This document shows positions 42,614-54,287 of a stretch of 64,000 nucleotides of DNA, piece after piece. Location: NCBI GenBank assembly GCA_002633025.1, contig NMRB01000270.1, forward strand, positions 102,958-166,957, written 5' to 3'. Both the position numbers and the translations under genes were made by a program. The DNA comes from Notospermus geniculatus. Its lineage: Eukaryota > Nemertea > Pilidiophora > Heteronemertea > Lineidae. How positions within the stretch are numbered: position 1 is the first letter of the stretch; every line of letters starts with the position of its first letter. A model generated the notes under the pieces. The model was given only the letters and a program-made list of their open reading frames with translations. It did not search any database and was not told the origin of the DNA.

Positions 42614-45353
42614 CCCTATTCTACTGTTGAGACCGCACTTGTTTCTCTTGATTCCAACGAACTGAAGACATAATGCTTGGTGTTAAGAGGAGAGGATTCT
42701 TCCTGAGATCCAAGTCATTTCACTGGGCTCTTTTGCCTCCCCTACGACGGCGGAGATGTCTTTAACGTTAAAGACCATGCTTTGAGAAGATGGAAGTCAA
42801 GATTAGTATAGCTTGACTTGTAATATTGTCGCTTACCAACCCTTGCCAAAGATATGAAATTGACAATCTGCCACCTGATAATTCTCTCTTCGTGTTTTCT
42901 GCCACCAAAACATTAACGAAGGTTTCTCCTCTCTGATCATAGTATTGATTTAGTAAAACTGGTATCACCTGATAAAGTCATCCACGTTGATTGATGGGTT
43001 GAACGTGACAAGTCATTTAATATGGGAATAGGTCCCTCGCTCTTCATCCCATGAACTGAATTCATGATATACAGATTTCGTGACATCTGTTATGTCTACG
43101 CCGACTGCGAAGTGACCATTAAACAGAAGGAAACCTCGTCTATGTCGTCTGATGAGACGATAAGCACTTTTCTGATTTTCTTATGGCGTTTGCGACACAC
43201 CTGTCTCGTGGTACATGTATGATTAATAAATGAAAAATTTACATCGAGTTTTGTGAAGAACCCACTTATTAGTTTGCCAGGCAATCTCGTTTTCGTACCA
43301 GCTGATAAGGCAATGATTTCGTCTCAGTGTTTTCGTCTGTGTTTGTTCAATAGTAGCCTATTGATCCAAGAAATGTCAATTGTGTCACTGTGTGAAGTGA
43401 TGGGCTCAACCACAAGTGTACTATCATATTTGTTTGTCGTCTGCGGACATGAACGTCCTATATAAATGTATACTTTCACCTGATAACGCAATATGGAGTT
43501 TAAAGACGCATTTCGAGTTACAAGGTGAGTAGTGCTCTTGTCTGTTTCCTCCTGTGGCTCCCTTCGTCACGGCACACAAACTGGCGGAAGTCTCAGGGGT
43601 TTTTGTGCGGTGACGAACCATACCGCCAAGATAGATTCGACGCCAACACACTAAAAGAGTTTTCCCAGCAAGCACTTTGGCTCGATCTGCAGACGTCAAT
43701 GGGGCACTTTCAATTTCATAATGCAACCCGCGTCTCCTCATATCTGCTTGTTGCTTTGCATTCAGATAAAAAAGATTGGTTCAATGGCAGATGTCAACGT
43801 TTTCACGATGATATGCCGTCATTGATACTCTATCTTATCCACATTCACCCCCGCCTACCACATAGTATTGGATTTTTCCACGTGTACAATGGAAAATTGG
43901 AGACGCTTTTCATTTCGTTTCGTCAATATTGATGTCTGACTATCGCGAGATTGTCTGATACAAACCATTTGGATTGAAACGCTTGGCACGCTCAAGACGG
44001 AATCGGTAAGTTACTATCTCCAAAGGAAGGAGCGCTCTAAAAGCGTTCTACAGGACTGACATTGACTGATGCCTTCTCTCTTGGGACGAAAGGTTCAGGA
44101 TAGCTGCTTCCATTAATTGGATTGGTCATTCTCTCGGGGATAGTATGTCGAAGGAAGACTTGGTAAGCCTTCTCAGCGGTTCTGGTTCTGGCTAAAGACA
44201 TGAATACTAAAGGATTTGATGTCATTAGAGGAATGTGTTGCCAGTTGCGTGGAATCCAAATCGAGTTTCGGCTAGCCAAGCAAGTCGAACTCGGAGGCCG
44301 CTCCCTTCTAATTTTATGTCTGTATCTCATTCGTCGGTCAGTGCTGAAGCAGCCTTGGCAATCCGGAGTCCTTCGATAATGTTGTTACCGATTTTTAGTC
44401 GACAGAGTTTTCCCACCGACGACACTTCAGGTTGGACTGCACTCTTCTGCAGCAGGCCTCGGGACGATTCGCTTTGTTTTCCGCCCAGTTTCCACACTAT
44501 CCAGCTGTTGTTGTTCAATATACTCACAGACGTTGGTAATTTGTTGAATTTTTATGCGCTCAGTGGTGCGCACACCCCACTAAAACTTTGAATCGAGAAA
44601 AAAATGGCGACCATCTGACGGCCAGTCACGTGACAAGCATGACGTCAGTGGGAAACCTCTATAGCGAGTCAATACCAATTTCGTCGTAATATAAGCCGAG
44701 TGGATTACGGTAATAGAGGGAATGATCTTGGACTTATAATTACCATGGACTCAAGGAGAATCCAATTCATTCATTTTCTACTTCATACAAGGATTAGAAA
44801 CTTCTATTTCGGGAAGCATATTAATCGTTCTCATTCGGAGTTGAGGAGATATTGAGTCCTTAATATTCTCCTTTGTTAAGTGCTTGGCAGGTGCTGAGAG
44901 CAATATTTAGTGCTTTTATATTCGGTAATCACAAGCTCAACAAGCACTCAGGCAAAGATTGCTGTTGTACGTTTCCGTGGGTTTAAAGATACGGTAGAAG
45001 CAGATTGAGAAGTGGGTAGAGACAGACTGACGATGCTGTTTCAAGATAAAGACGAGGACTCGAGGAAATTACATGGCAAGTAATCTTTCCTGGAGTGTTC
45101 CGTGCAAAGCGTTGAGACTGATATTCCTCGGCGTGGCACAGTTCGCTTTCGCAGAACTGTTCATGTGAGTGATACGCAATGATAAACTCACATTTCAGTC
45201 CAATATCCCCCGCAGCGCTGGGAAATATCAATTTGGGACATTTGAGTTATTAAGCTGTATGACTGAAGGCTGAACAGGGGGCAGGAAATTGCATTGCTGG
45301 AGACGATGACTCGGAGGAATAAGTCCGAGAGATTTGCCGTCCAAGTGCGCTTA

Positions 45354-45598
45354 AGCATGGCGCACACGAGCGATTTTTTGAGCGATTTTCTAGGCGACTA
45401 GCCTTGCGACTACAGGAGCGACTGAACATATTTTTAGTTTTTTTTAGTTTTTTTTTACTCGTTTGCGATAAATGCTTCACTGGGAGATCAGTGATGTCGC
45501 GGAGACATCACTGATCGACCTCAAAGGTAATTATCGCATGCGACGTAGTAGTCGCATCGGTAGTCGCCCCCATTTTAGTCGCTCGTGTGCGCCATGCT
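45354..45598. mobile_element. PIF/Harbinger-like MITE with AGCATGGCGCACACGAGCGA ends
   Basis: The left end AGCATGGCGCACACGAGCGA and the right end TCGCTCGTGTGCGCCATGCT are exact inverted repeats, and TTA is directly repeated outside both (45351-45353 and 45599-45601). Three-base TTA duplication fits PIF/Harbinger. The centre holds another palindrome (CAGTGATGTCGCGGAGACAT and onward, about 45488-45513). Confidence 0.8.
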
Positions 45599-45972
45599 TT
45601 AGCTTTTGTGTATTTTGGGACGGATCATCCCGGCGTCCGTCGGTCCGTCCGTCAACCGATGGGTATTAGCTCTTATTGTGCATACCATTCCGATTCATAT
45701 AGATATCGGCGAAAGAGAGTGGCTCCACTGGAAAAAACTTGATATAATCCATTCTGTGTGATTGATCGACGAGCTTTTTTGATCATTTCATGCCATGAGA
45801 CGTCTGCTGCCGACACCAAGGTACAAAGCAAACCGAGGATGATGACTGATCAAATACGGTCCCTCTCAGAAAATCACGATTTCGTGACTACTGTGATTAA
45901 TCTGCAGCATAGATTAGTATAACTGGTAATTTACTTTATCACCTTTCAGACGAGCTTCAAGGCAGGATAATA

Positions 45973-46121
45973 GGGAGGTTTAGAAATCAAACGATAAACG
46001 TAAACTTTACGACAACGTTATTTTTCATACTACACGTTAACCAGATCTTATATTGCATTTTCGGTATAAAAATAACGTTGTCGTTGACGTTTACGTTTAT
46101 TGTTTGATTTCCAAACCTCCC
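45973..46121. mobile_element. MITE with GGGAGGTTT ends
   Basis: The left end GGGAGGTTTAGAAATCAAAC and the right end GTTTGATTTCCAAACCTCCC are inverted repeats that continue inward (ATAAACGTAAAC against GTTTACGTTTAT). TA flanks both sides. It is 149 bp. Confidence 0.8.
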
Positions 46122-47925
46122 TAGTGACTCAAGGTGCTCCTCTATGTAGTTGTCGGACAACTCGGCTCATGGGCAATTCACCATTTGGTTTCCTTACGAC
46201 TTAAGCGGAGACCAGTGAAACAAACGACTGCCAATAAATTTGGTTGAGTTGCCCATAGAGAGCCAACTGGAGAGGAAAAATCTACTAAGAGGAGCACCGC
46301 CGTCACTCTTCAATCATGAAACCGAAGATTTGCATTCCAGTCGTCCCAAGGAAGACGTCGGAACGGCGACACTGATTCGATTTTGTTTGTATAACAGCCT
46401 TTTTCGTCTTTTTTTCTTCAGCATGCATCTTTACGACGAGTTTGAACGACAACACTGAATTCTTCCTCAGCAGAATGCCCATTGCCATGGCCACCATGGA
46501 TTACCACAGACTGGTGGCCAGACGGGCCAATCCTGGTCACCTGTCCTGACTTGGCAGCAAACGTGGACAAGATGCGCACAATTAGACGGAATAAACGCAT
46601 GTAATTTTCTAAACCTTTACCTTCGGCTCTAATGGCTCTTGTGTTGAGCAAGTTTTTCCAACCCTTCTCGGCTTGGGGATTGATCAGATAGATCAGTTTC
46701 AATACATAGGATCTCATGGGCGATGCACATAATGTTGCTGGATCGTTTTCAACGGCTTAACGTCAGTTGATACCAGTCGTTCGACTGTATTGAGGGCTCT
46801 CATGTTCCAGTGTGGAGATACAGAACGTACACTAACGTCACTTGAGATCATTTGTTCCGTAATTAAGCTGTTGAGCTGAAATTCTATTGAGGCGCTGGAG
46901 ATACCGAACAAACACTGATAGTTTCGGAAGCTGCGTTGAAGCAGACTCGATCGCCGATCGTTCAAACGACTCCTTTTACGGAAAGCAGTGTTCGTTTTGG
47001 TAAGATGCGCCGATATGTGCGACCCGATCAGATATGTTGTGCTCGCTGATAACATAACGTGACGCGCAATCGAAAAACTGTTTGGAATCAGTGGCTTCGT
47101 CGTGAATCCAAGCGATAAAGCAGAATTTTCTTCCTTCGTGAACTGTCTTGCATAAAGCAATGGAAATATTCATTGAGGAAATGTGAGAGATGTACTCAAG
47201 CAAAATGTGGGACTAATGACTGCAGGTAGAACTTAGGTTTTTTGGCTAAAACCCCGAAAACACAATTTATTGACAAAATAAGGAATAATTCGATTGTGCA
47301 CTGAGCGCGACCTGTCAAATTGGATTAACGTCTGCTCGAAGGAACTTCCGGCTCCGAGAAATACAAACCGGAATATCAAATCAAATCAAATCGTCTGCGT
47401 ATCTTGATTGAATAATCAATCATAGTGTCGTCTGCTGCTGTTAAACTTCCATTCCTTGGATGGTGTAGGTCTTATAAGACTTCGGAAAACGCTTGACGTC
47501 TCCTTGTCTTGTCTTCCTGTGCAACAATTTCTCAATTAAGTCGCTTCCTGCGTGTTGTATGTATCTTCTGAGCTTCTGAGAGAACGCATTCGCTCTCAGT
47601 CTGACTTCGATTTACATACAAAATTGTCGGTACAGTATAATTACCGCGGAAGGCATCTGCAATGTTCTAACGTTGGCGTAAATGGGCACGTACTCCTGAA
47701 TTACGGTGTCGTTTGGAGAATGTAGTCGAGCGAATCGTACAACTCCTTGGAAACATGAGAATGTGCTTGAGCTCTGCCTCGTAAGATTTGACAGCTTGGC
47801 AGTTTGAGAGATTTAGGATCACCCTGTGATCTTTACATGAGAAGTTGCTTGTAGTTCTGCGTCTTACGATTGGACAGCCCGGCAGTTTAAGACACCCGTG
47901 AATTAGAGCATCAGTGATCTTCATC

Positions 47926-48180
47926 ATGCCGGTTGTGAACCGATTTCAGATGATGCGGAGCCGACGGTGCTCCAGCGACCTGCAGCCAGGAAGCTTAGGC
48001 ATCAACCGCATCAACAGACGGTCTTCCTCTGTGTGTGGGTTGGAGCGGATACGGCTACGGACAGTTGAACCACCCACCAAACCAAGGACACCCATCCCTA
48101 CCAAAAAAATATTCATCATTGCCATGAGTGTCGTCGTTATAGTTTCTATATATTTTTATTTCTATTTCTACAAGTGGTAA
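47926..48180 (+). CDS. Candidate small tail-anchored protein, single exon (weak)
   Basis: The frame encodes 84 residues starting MPVVNRFQMMRSRRC. It is basic and serine/arginine rich for about 60 residues (RIRLRTVEPPTKPRTPIPTKK), then has one strongly hydrophobic helix IFIIAMSVVVIVSIYF and an aromatic YFYFYKW end, as expected for a tail-anchored membrane protein. An AATAAA lies 27 bases after the stop. I recognise no family. An upstream exon cannot be excluded, and the small size means chance is possible. Confidence 0.38.
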   Translation: MPVVNRFQMMRSRRCSSDLQPGSLGINRINRRSSSVCGLERIRLRTVEPPTKPRTPIPTKKIFIIAMSVVVIVSIYFYFYFYKW

Positions 48181-48206
48181 ATTATGTATATAGTGTTATG
48201 TGTTTT

Positions 48207-48212
48207 AATAAA
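48207..48212 (+). promoter_or_regulatory. Poly(A) signal AATAAA after the small candidate gene
   Basis: The hexamer lies in TGTTTTAATAAATGC, 27 bases after the stop at 48180, close enough to serve a very short 3' UTR. Confidence 0.4.
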
Positions 48213-48325
48213 TGCTGCAACTTGAGCGGGTTTACTTGTAGGCCTAAATTTCCCAGGCTGAAATGTACATCGTCCTTTTTACAGGGCCGTATAAACACTT
48301 CGCATCCTCGCCTCGGTAGAGTGCC

Positions 48326-48395
48326 TAGTCTCGGTCAACCAGCCGCTGTTGCGAACCAGATTGGGAATCGCAAAACGGCTGGCTGCGCGAGACTA
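48326..48395. mobile_element. Short MITE, AGTCTCGCGCA family, copy 3
   Basis: It reads TAGTCTCGGTCAACCAGCCG to CGGCTGGCTGCGCGAGACTA. It shares CAGCCGCTGTTGCGAA with copy 1. Confidence 0.65.
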
Positions 48396-49012
48396 TAGAC
48401 TGCCAGTAAACTGACCAATGAAAACACAGCTTCAGTCGGACCAATCAACGTCATTAGCATCTAAATACGTCATGGACGACGGCCTGGCGCGGAGCGAAGC
48501 ATCTCATACGATTGCGTTCAAAGTCAGCGATTTTGCAGCACAATAAATTTCATTCCACGTTTTTAATCTCGCACCATCTATCTCATCTTTGTCTTGAGAA
48601 CAAGGGTCGACCCTTTCTCACGCTCGCTGTTGGCGTGCAAGTTGGTTCAAATGGTTAACGATTCCAACCACGGACAGAAAATCAATGCTTCTTCATTCTT
48701 CAGTATATCCGGAAACTTTCTAAAGCTTCCTATCAAGCAATGTCGTCTGCCATTCGATGGCAATCCACGAATCACATTTCAGTCGAGAAGGGCTATTAAG
48801 AGGTTTGTTGACAGGTGAAACCGACAGCATTTTGGTTGCACGCAACATTGGATATGGTCGGTGATAGACCATGTTTTGTGATGCCCTGGTCGGCTGGCGG
48901 ATGTTCCTGAATGCCATTGATAAAATTCAGAAACAGCTCGTTTTTGATGGTCAACCACAACCTGAGTTAGGCGATTAACCAATCAAAAACACCCTCACGT
49001 CATGTGACTTCA

Positions 49013-49062
49013 TAGTCTCGCGCAGGCAGCCGTTTGAAACAGCGGCTGGGTGACGAAGACTA
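49013..49062. mobile_element. Short MITE, AGTCTCGCGCA family, copy 4
   Basis: Ends TAGTCTCGCGCAGGCAGCCG and GCGGCTGGGTGACGAAGACTA, the shortest copy (about 50 bp), which is almost only its terminal repeats. Confidence 0.65.
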
Positions 49063-50304
49063 GTGATTTCGTCGCGCACAAGTAACGGCTTAAACGACCA
49101 TCACTTTATCCCTTTTCGATTGATTGCTTCTTTCGTTATGGCACAGGTGGATGATTAATCGGGGATCCATTCTTGATATGCAATCAATTTGCCAAGCTGT
49201 AAGTAGATAACATTAGGATTACGATATTGCCTCCTCTGCCGATCAATCAGTCGCCAAGCCGAACCGATTCTGATTAAAGCTGCTGGCGATCAACCATCTT
49301 CGACAAATCCCAAAATTGCTCGCTGACGCAAGGACGTGCACCACCACCATTTTCGAGGCTACAACGTCCGTCGAGCTCGATTCGAACCTCGTACTGTGCA
49401 TAACAGGCCGGATATTTTTTCAAAAAGAGCCTCCAGTCTAGAAGGGGCGTCAATGGCAAGGATTGTCGAGAATGACAAACCCCCAGCGAAAAAGACTCCC
49501 TTGCTGATGTGGTTATTCTTCCATGGACAGTTAACACGAACGATCGAAGACGAGGCTTGCTTTGGCAAAGCCCCGGATGTGTTCGAAGAACGTCAATTTG
49601 GGATTTATCTATTGATGCATTAAAATGTGAAGTAATTAATGGATGTCATTTCCAAACATTTCCATCACGGAAGATTTCATCTAAAGCCGCCAAAGGAAAA
49701 TCTGCTTAACATCAAGTGAACCCAACTGTAAGATTTCACATTCTAAACACCCAACTAAATATTAGTTTGCCAAGAAATGCCCGCCGCGAAGACGTCTCAA
49801 AGGTTTGCATCCTTTATAAAACCGAGGAGATTAAATTTTCCCTAGGCTAGCTCGAAATTCGTGGTTCAATTTGTAATTAAATGCACTATTTGAGGCATGC
49901 TGATGTTAGTTCTTTTGCGAATACTTAAGAATCCCGTGGGTAAAGAAGTAGGTTTACCACGCTGAAGGCTGGTGTAATTGGAGTGTACTCCAGGGAACAA
50001 ATTGTCCCGGCACAAAGATTTCTTTGTTAGATCTTAATGAATGTTGAATACGGACTGAATAATGATAAACAATCGTGCAGTGACTGACACCTTAGAAGTT
50101 AGGAAACAAAATGTACTTTTACTAACAGCATTCCAGGCACGTTTCGTCGTCTGCTCTTGATGTTGTTCTACCAAATGCCGGCGTAATATCGGAAGAGAGC
50201 TAACAGGAGACGGAGACGAAGCTTCCTTTCGAGAAGAGGATCAACATTGACACAATTACAATGTAACCACACAGTCAAAGCGTCGGTCACTGGTCACGTC
50301 CGTC

Positions 50305-50390
50305 TGAGAAAGTGCAGTGGAAGCTTCTAGCGCCTGTCACCTCTGATGTCCGGGATTCGATTCCTGGTCGAAGCTGGTCCTCGGATAGAA
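50305..50390 (+). mobile_element. tRNA-derived SINE relic
   Basis: AGTGCAGTGGAAGC resembles an A box and GGGATTCGATTCC an extended B box at a suitable distance (about 40 bases). The intervening part does not give a full cloverleaf. Other isolated B-box-like words occur near 39770 and 49385. Confidence 0.45.
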
Positions 50391-51802
50391 AGGGCGACTC
50401 TCTCTGACAGCGTCGGTTACCACCTGGGGCTCCGGTTTTCTCCTAAATTACGTACAAAGCGCCCAATATCTAGCGGAACAGGAGCGCCAGCGGGGGTGGA
50501 GCGGCAAAGACGGGAACCAGTCTACCCAATATCCCCTAAAGAGCCAATATTGAGCCACATTGGAACACAAAGCTCTCGACCCCGGCTCTCGACTCAATAA
50601 TTTTTTACGTCAGTACCGATTCTGACGGTTCTGCCACCAACCACGTCTTATGAGGTGTTCCCGAGAGATATTGCGAGAAGTGAGATGAGGGAGAATCAAC
50701 CTCATCGGTCCATCGACGAACCGCTCGAGTTTTCCTCGTTGTTGGAACCTGCTTAGCTACATCTCCTTGAGAGCCTTCCGTCCCGTGGTTTGTGACAGGA
50801 GTAGACAACTAATGGCAATCCGCCAGTCGCTAACGGTTTGTGAAGCACTTGTTGATGGTAGAGGCTGGCGTGCTCTCAACAGATTCAGGATGCTTGCATC
50901 GATCGCTGTAAAATCCCTTGACATTACCTGCATGTAAGCCGCGGCACTGGCAGCTTAATGTGAGAGGAATAAAAGTCCGCTGTGAAATGGTCCGCCTGGG
51001 TTGTTGGTAATGGAATACGCTACAGGAATGGATGACTAAGGAATCCTTTTATCCACGGACAATCTCTCCTTGGGACGTTCTCCTACCACACCAACATCTA
51101 TGCCTAATGTTTATGTAGGATCACTTGGTATCATTTTGCCTGGCTTGCACCCCGTCAACCCGTTACCCCCACATAGCCACCAGAATCACAAACCAATTTG
51201 GCTTCATCGGAACAATCTGCCTCATCAGATCGGGACAATCATAATTCTTCCTGCGGCGCGCCTTTGTGTTCGGCAGACGACGATAAACAAGCGGCCGATT
51301 CCCCGTAAAGATGTGACGGCATAGGGACAACAGGCCAGGAGCAAGATGTGGCGGACGTTGAAGCCATTGCTGATACCATCTTGGCGTTACCTCCTTCAGA
51401 TACGCCAAGAAAACGCCAGATCCTCAGAAGCGAAACAAAATACCTTCATCGGTAAACATTCCCATGTTTATGGTTCCCGATCAATCAGATCGGGAACCAN
51501 GGTAGCTGACGATACATACTAAAGATGCGTGGGTAATGATCCAGCTTTGTCCAGTTATCCTCGGGGGAGGAACGTGAGACGACACAGTCTGCACTAATTT
51601 GGTGAATTCATGGTGGTGGGGAGCCGTGAGTGACATGAATGTACTATAGAGGGTCTACGGCAGTCTCCTCGACGCTCGAGACAGCATGCATACGGATGTC
51701 GTTGAACACATCATGAAGGCGCTCCTTCACAGAGTTTTCGGACACGAGTTGGCTCTGAATGGGTATGAAACTCGATCGTAGAAGCGGGAACTCGTGTCAA
51801 TA

Positions 51803-51923
51803 GGGAGTTTTCGCAAAGCCCCCGAAACGCCAAAGCGAACGCCGAACCCATTGTTCGATGTCACGAAGAGAGCACCGAACAAAAAGGATTAGACGTTCGC
51901 GTTGGCGGGCTTTGCGAAAACTC
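51803..51923. mobile_element. AGTTTTCGC MITE family, third copy
   Basis: It begins GGGAGTTTTCGCAAAGCCCC and ends GGGCTTTGCGAAAACTC, flanked by TA on both sides. The interior matches the copies at 42.4 kb in inverse order (GTTCGATG..CACGAAGAG). Confidence 0.75.
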
Positions 51924-52790
51924 TAGGCTGTTCAAGGCGTAAGCTGTACGGAAACCGAAACAGTGGCGTGTCCTTTGAGAGCCTATTAACTCTCACTCGG
52001 AGGAGCGGTTTTACTCTACATTACCTGCCCCCAGGGTTTCCTTCAGCCCTTCACGCATCTTTCCGCGACACTCTCACTTTATTCGTCATCATTTTTCGCC
52101 GTCGAATCGAGGGACGACAGCATCCTGTACCATGGCTCTTGGACTATATTGGGAGATCTCTGGACGAATCGATGGTCATAGGTGCCAATGTTCCACTCCT
52201 CCCACTCACCTCCACCTGATCAGACGTCCCCAGCAAGATCCCCTCAGTCAAGACGAAGTCAAAGACAACGTGTCCATGCGGACACCGGCATGATCATCAT
52301 CATCATCGCCCGAAGGACCTTCGGGCGCCATATCTGACAGATCAAACAATGAACGGTGCTGTTATACGTATTCCTCGGACATCAAACGGCCGAATACCCT
52401 CATTAAGCCGGTGGTCAATACGCGGATCCCGGTGATACGACATTGGGCCGGCTGTGGAGGCAAGCCACCGTGAATTACGACTGTATTTCCCATTAATGTC
52501 TGACGTGCGGACAAACGTATAGATCACAGTCGCTGGTGATGTATGATATGCTTTATGAGAACTGACTTTTTCTGGTTAATTGATGAGAATATCACAGGAT
52601 AAAGCGAATGGTCGTACAACAAACGGACAGTGCATTAGCAAGGGCGTGGCTAGCTCCTTTGGCTGGAAGAAAGGCATTTGGTGGTGGTGGGGGGGGGGGG
52701 ACTGCATTGTTGCCATTACGTTTTTCGGCAACATCTAGGGGGCATTGCACCACAACCACCCTAATTAGGCATTTCAGTACAATTCTTATT

Positions 52791-52933
52791 AAGCTGCGTT
52801 TACCAGACATCCGGAATGCGGTATAGGGACGCGGAATCCCCCGCGGAAGCGATATGTTGTATGCGAAAATGCTTGCATTTTCCGCTTCCGCGTTCCGCAA
52901 TCCGCATTCCGCGTGTCAGCTAAACGTAGCTTT
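52791..52933. mobile_element. Foldback with AAGCTGCGTTTA ends
   Basis: The left AAGCTGCGTTTACCAGACA and the right TGTCAGCTAAACGTAGCTT pair imperfectly. Inner stems CCGGAATGCGG / CCGCATTCCGCG and CGCGGAAGCG / CGCTTCCGCG add to the fold. Confidence 0.65.
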
Positions 52934-53361
52934 AGACTAGAAGATAAAATGTCCCTGCCGGATGGCATCTCCTGTCACTTTTGAGGGGGAGATAATGGTA
53001 CTGTAACCCAAATAATACAGTTCTGTTCGAGTGCTTGCCGGACGAGGGCGCCTCAGCTCCACGCTACCGAAAACAACTAATTCTGAATGCACTCGCGCCG
53101 TCACATCATTTTTCAGCTGTTCTCCACATCATTCATTCATTTATCAATTGCCAATTTCTTTGAGACTTGTAAATATAACTGGCCATAAATCAAAATTGGC
53201 AAATGAAATGAATGACTAACTTCATTTTTCAATCATTGACAACAAACATCATAAGCAAGCGGTTGCTTTTTGCTGGTAATCGATAATGTCAACAAGGCGT
53301 CGAGAAGAACATAACGGGAAGACCACACCGTCAAATAGTCCCAGTGGTTGTGCGTAAGCCT

Positions 53362-53436
53362 GCCGCACACTGGAGCTATCTGCTGAGCAAAAAAAGTCAT
53401 TCGAGACCGTTTGCTCAGCAGATAGCTCGCGTGTGC
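53362..53436. repeat. Hairpin related to the CCCGCACACG MITE
   Basis: GCCGCACACTGGAGCTATCT and TGCTGAGCAAA pair with TTTGCTCAGCAGATAGCTC and GCGTGTGCGC. The outer and inner words match the element at 13897-14082. Confidence 0.6.
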
Positions 53437-53979
53437 GCGTATTTTCGGTGAGTTTTCTGCCTCGCGAGGCGCATACAGTGGCACACTTTGCGTAATGCTT
53501 GAGATGGTGTCCGTGCCACTCTGTGCGAGAGGTTGTCGATAATCCGCAAATGTGAACCACATCTTCGACAGTCTGTTATGTTAACGATTCATGGGTAATT
53601 CTGTTGATCAAATTAAAGGATTTACCACATCTGTTCTCGCAGTCACCATGTATGTACAATGTGATGCTTACCCCTCTTCAAATCCGTTTCATTTACTTCA
53701 TTACCACGTGCTCCGTAATGCAGCCATCTTTCATCAGACCTTGGAACTAATACATTGACATAATGGGGGAACAGCTTGATCAAGGTGTGTTAGATGGTTC
53801 GAGATACCGTTGCACTCAGATTCTTTGATGGAGAATTAAAAGAATCTAAGTGTATCAAAGGATTTCATGGTCAATTTTAAAGGCAAGTTAGCAATAGACG
53901 GGGTTGCATACATATCATGCCCCCTAAACTGCCCTGGAATCCACAAAACAAGAAGTGAATATCAACATTTTGTAAAGTG

Positions 53980-53985
53980 TTTATT
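53980..53985 (-). promoter_or_regulatory. Poly(A) signal for the minus-strand membrane protein gene
   Basis: AATAAA on the minus strand, about 300 bases after the stop at 54288, gives a plausible 3' UTR length. Confidence 0.4.
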
Positions 53986-54287
53986 ACCATGCAAAATCAT
54001 TATTACAAAATGAAAATGATGTGACTAATTTACAATATCATGCAAAATGAAGAGAAACTTCAACAATACATAATGTACATTACAATGATGAACTTCCGGT
54101 TTCCAATGAACAAGAGGCCCATGGACCAAACTACTCAGCTGTGCTAGAACAAGGCAGCTGTTTTCTTTCAAACTGAGATGCACCATGTGCATTACAACAA
54201 CTTTTTGTAAATTTCAACCTCAGGGCTGTTTGAGATCTATAAGCCAATTTTCTGAACTATTTATCCACAAATTAGTCCACCACTTGC

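Larger units (their letters stand above)
41280..47900. other. Gene-poor interval with transposon relics
   Basis: Only repeat elements are supported here (listed separately). Open frames at 43525-43932, 44235-44591 and 46714-47160 carry no recognisable motif, no signal peptide and no phase-compatible partner exons. Confidence 0.5.
49063..53970. other. Gene-poor interval
   Basis: No exon can be defended. A short hairpin (GGTTCCCGATC / GATCGGGAACC, 51471-51498) lies beside the ambiguous base at 51500. A G-run occurs at about 52682-52701 and a hairpin GCCCGAAGG/CCTTCGGGC at about 52307-52326. MITEs and a SINE relic are listed separately. Confidence 0.5.

Noticed and set aside
43525-43932. 135-codon frame on the plus strand starting after a donor-like site
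   Set aside because: No motif and no phase-compatible neighbour; length is within chance for a 20 kb gene-poor region.
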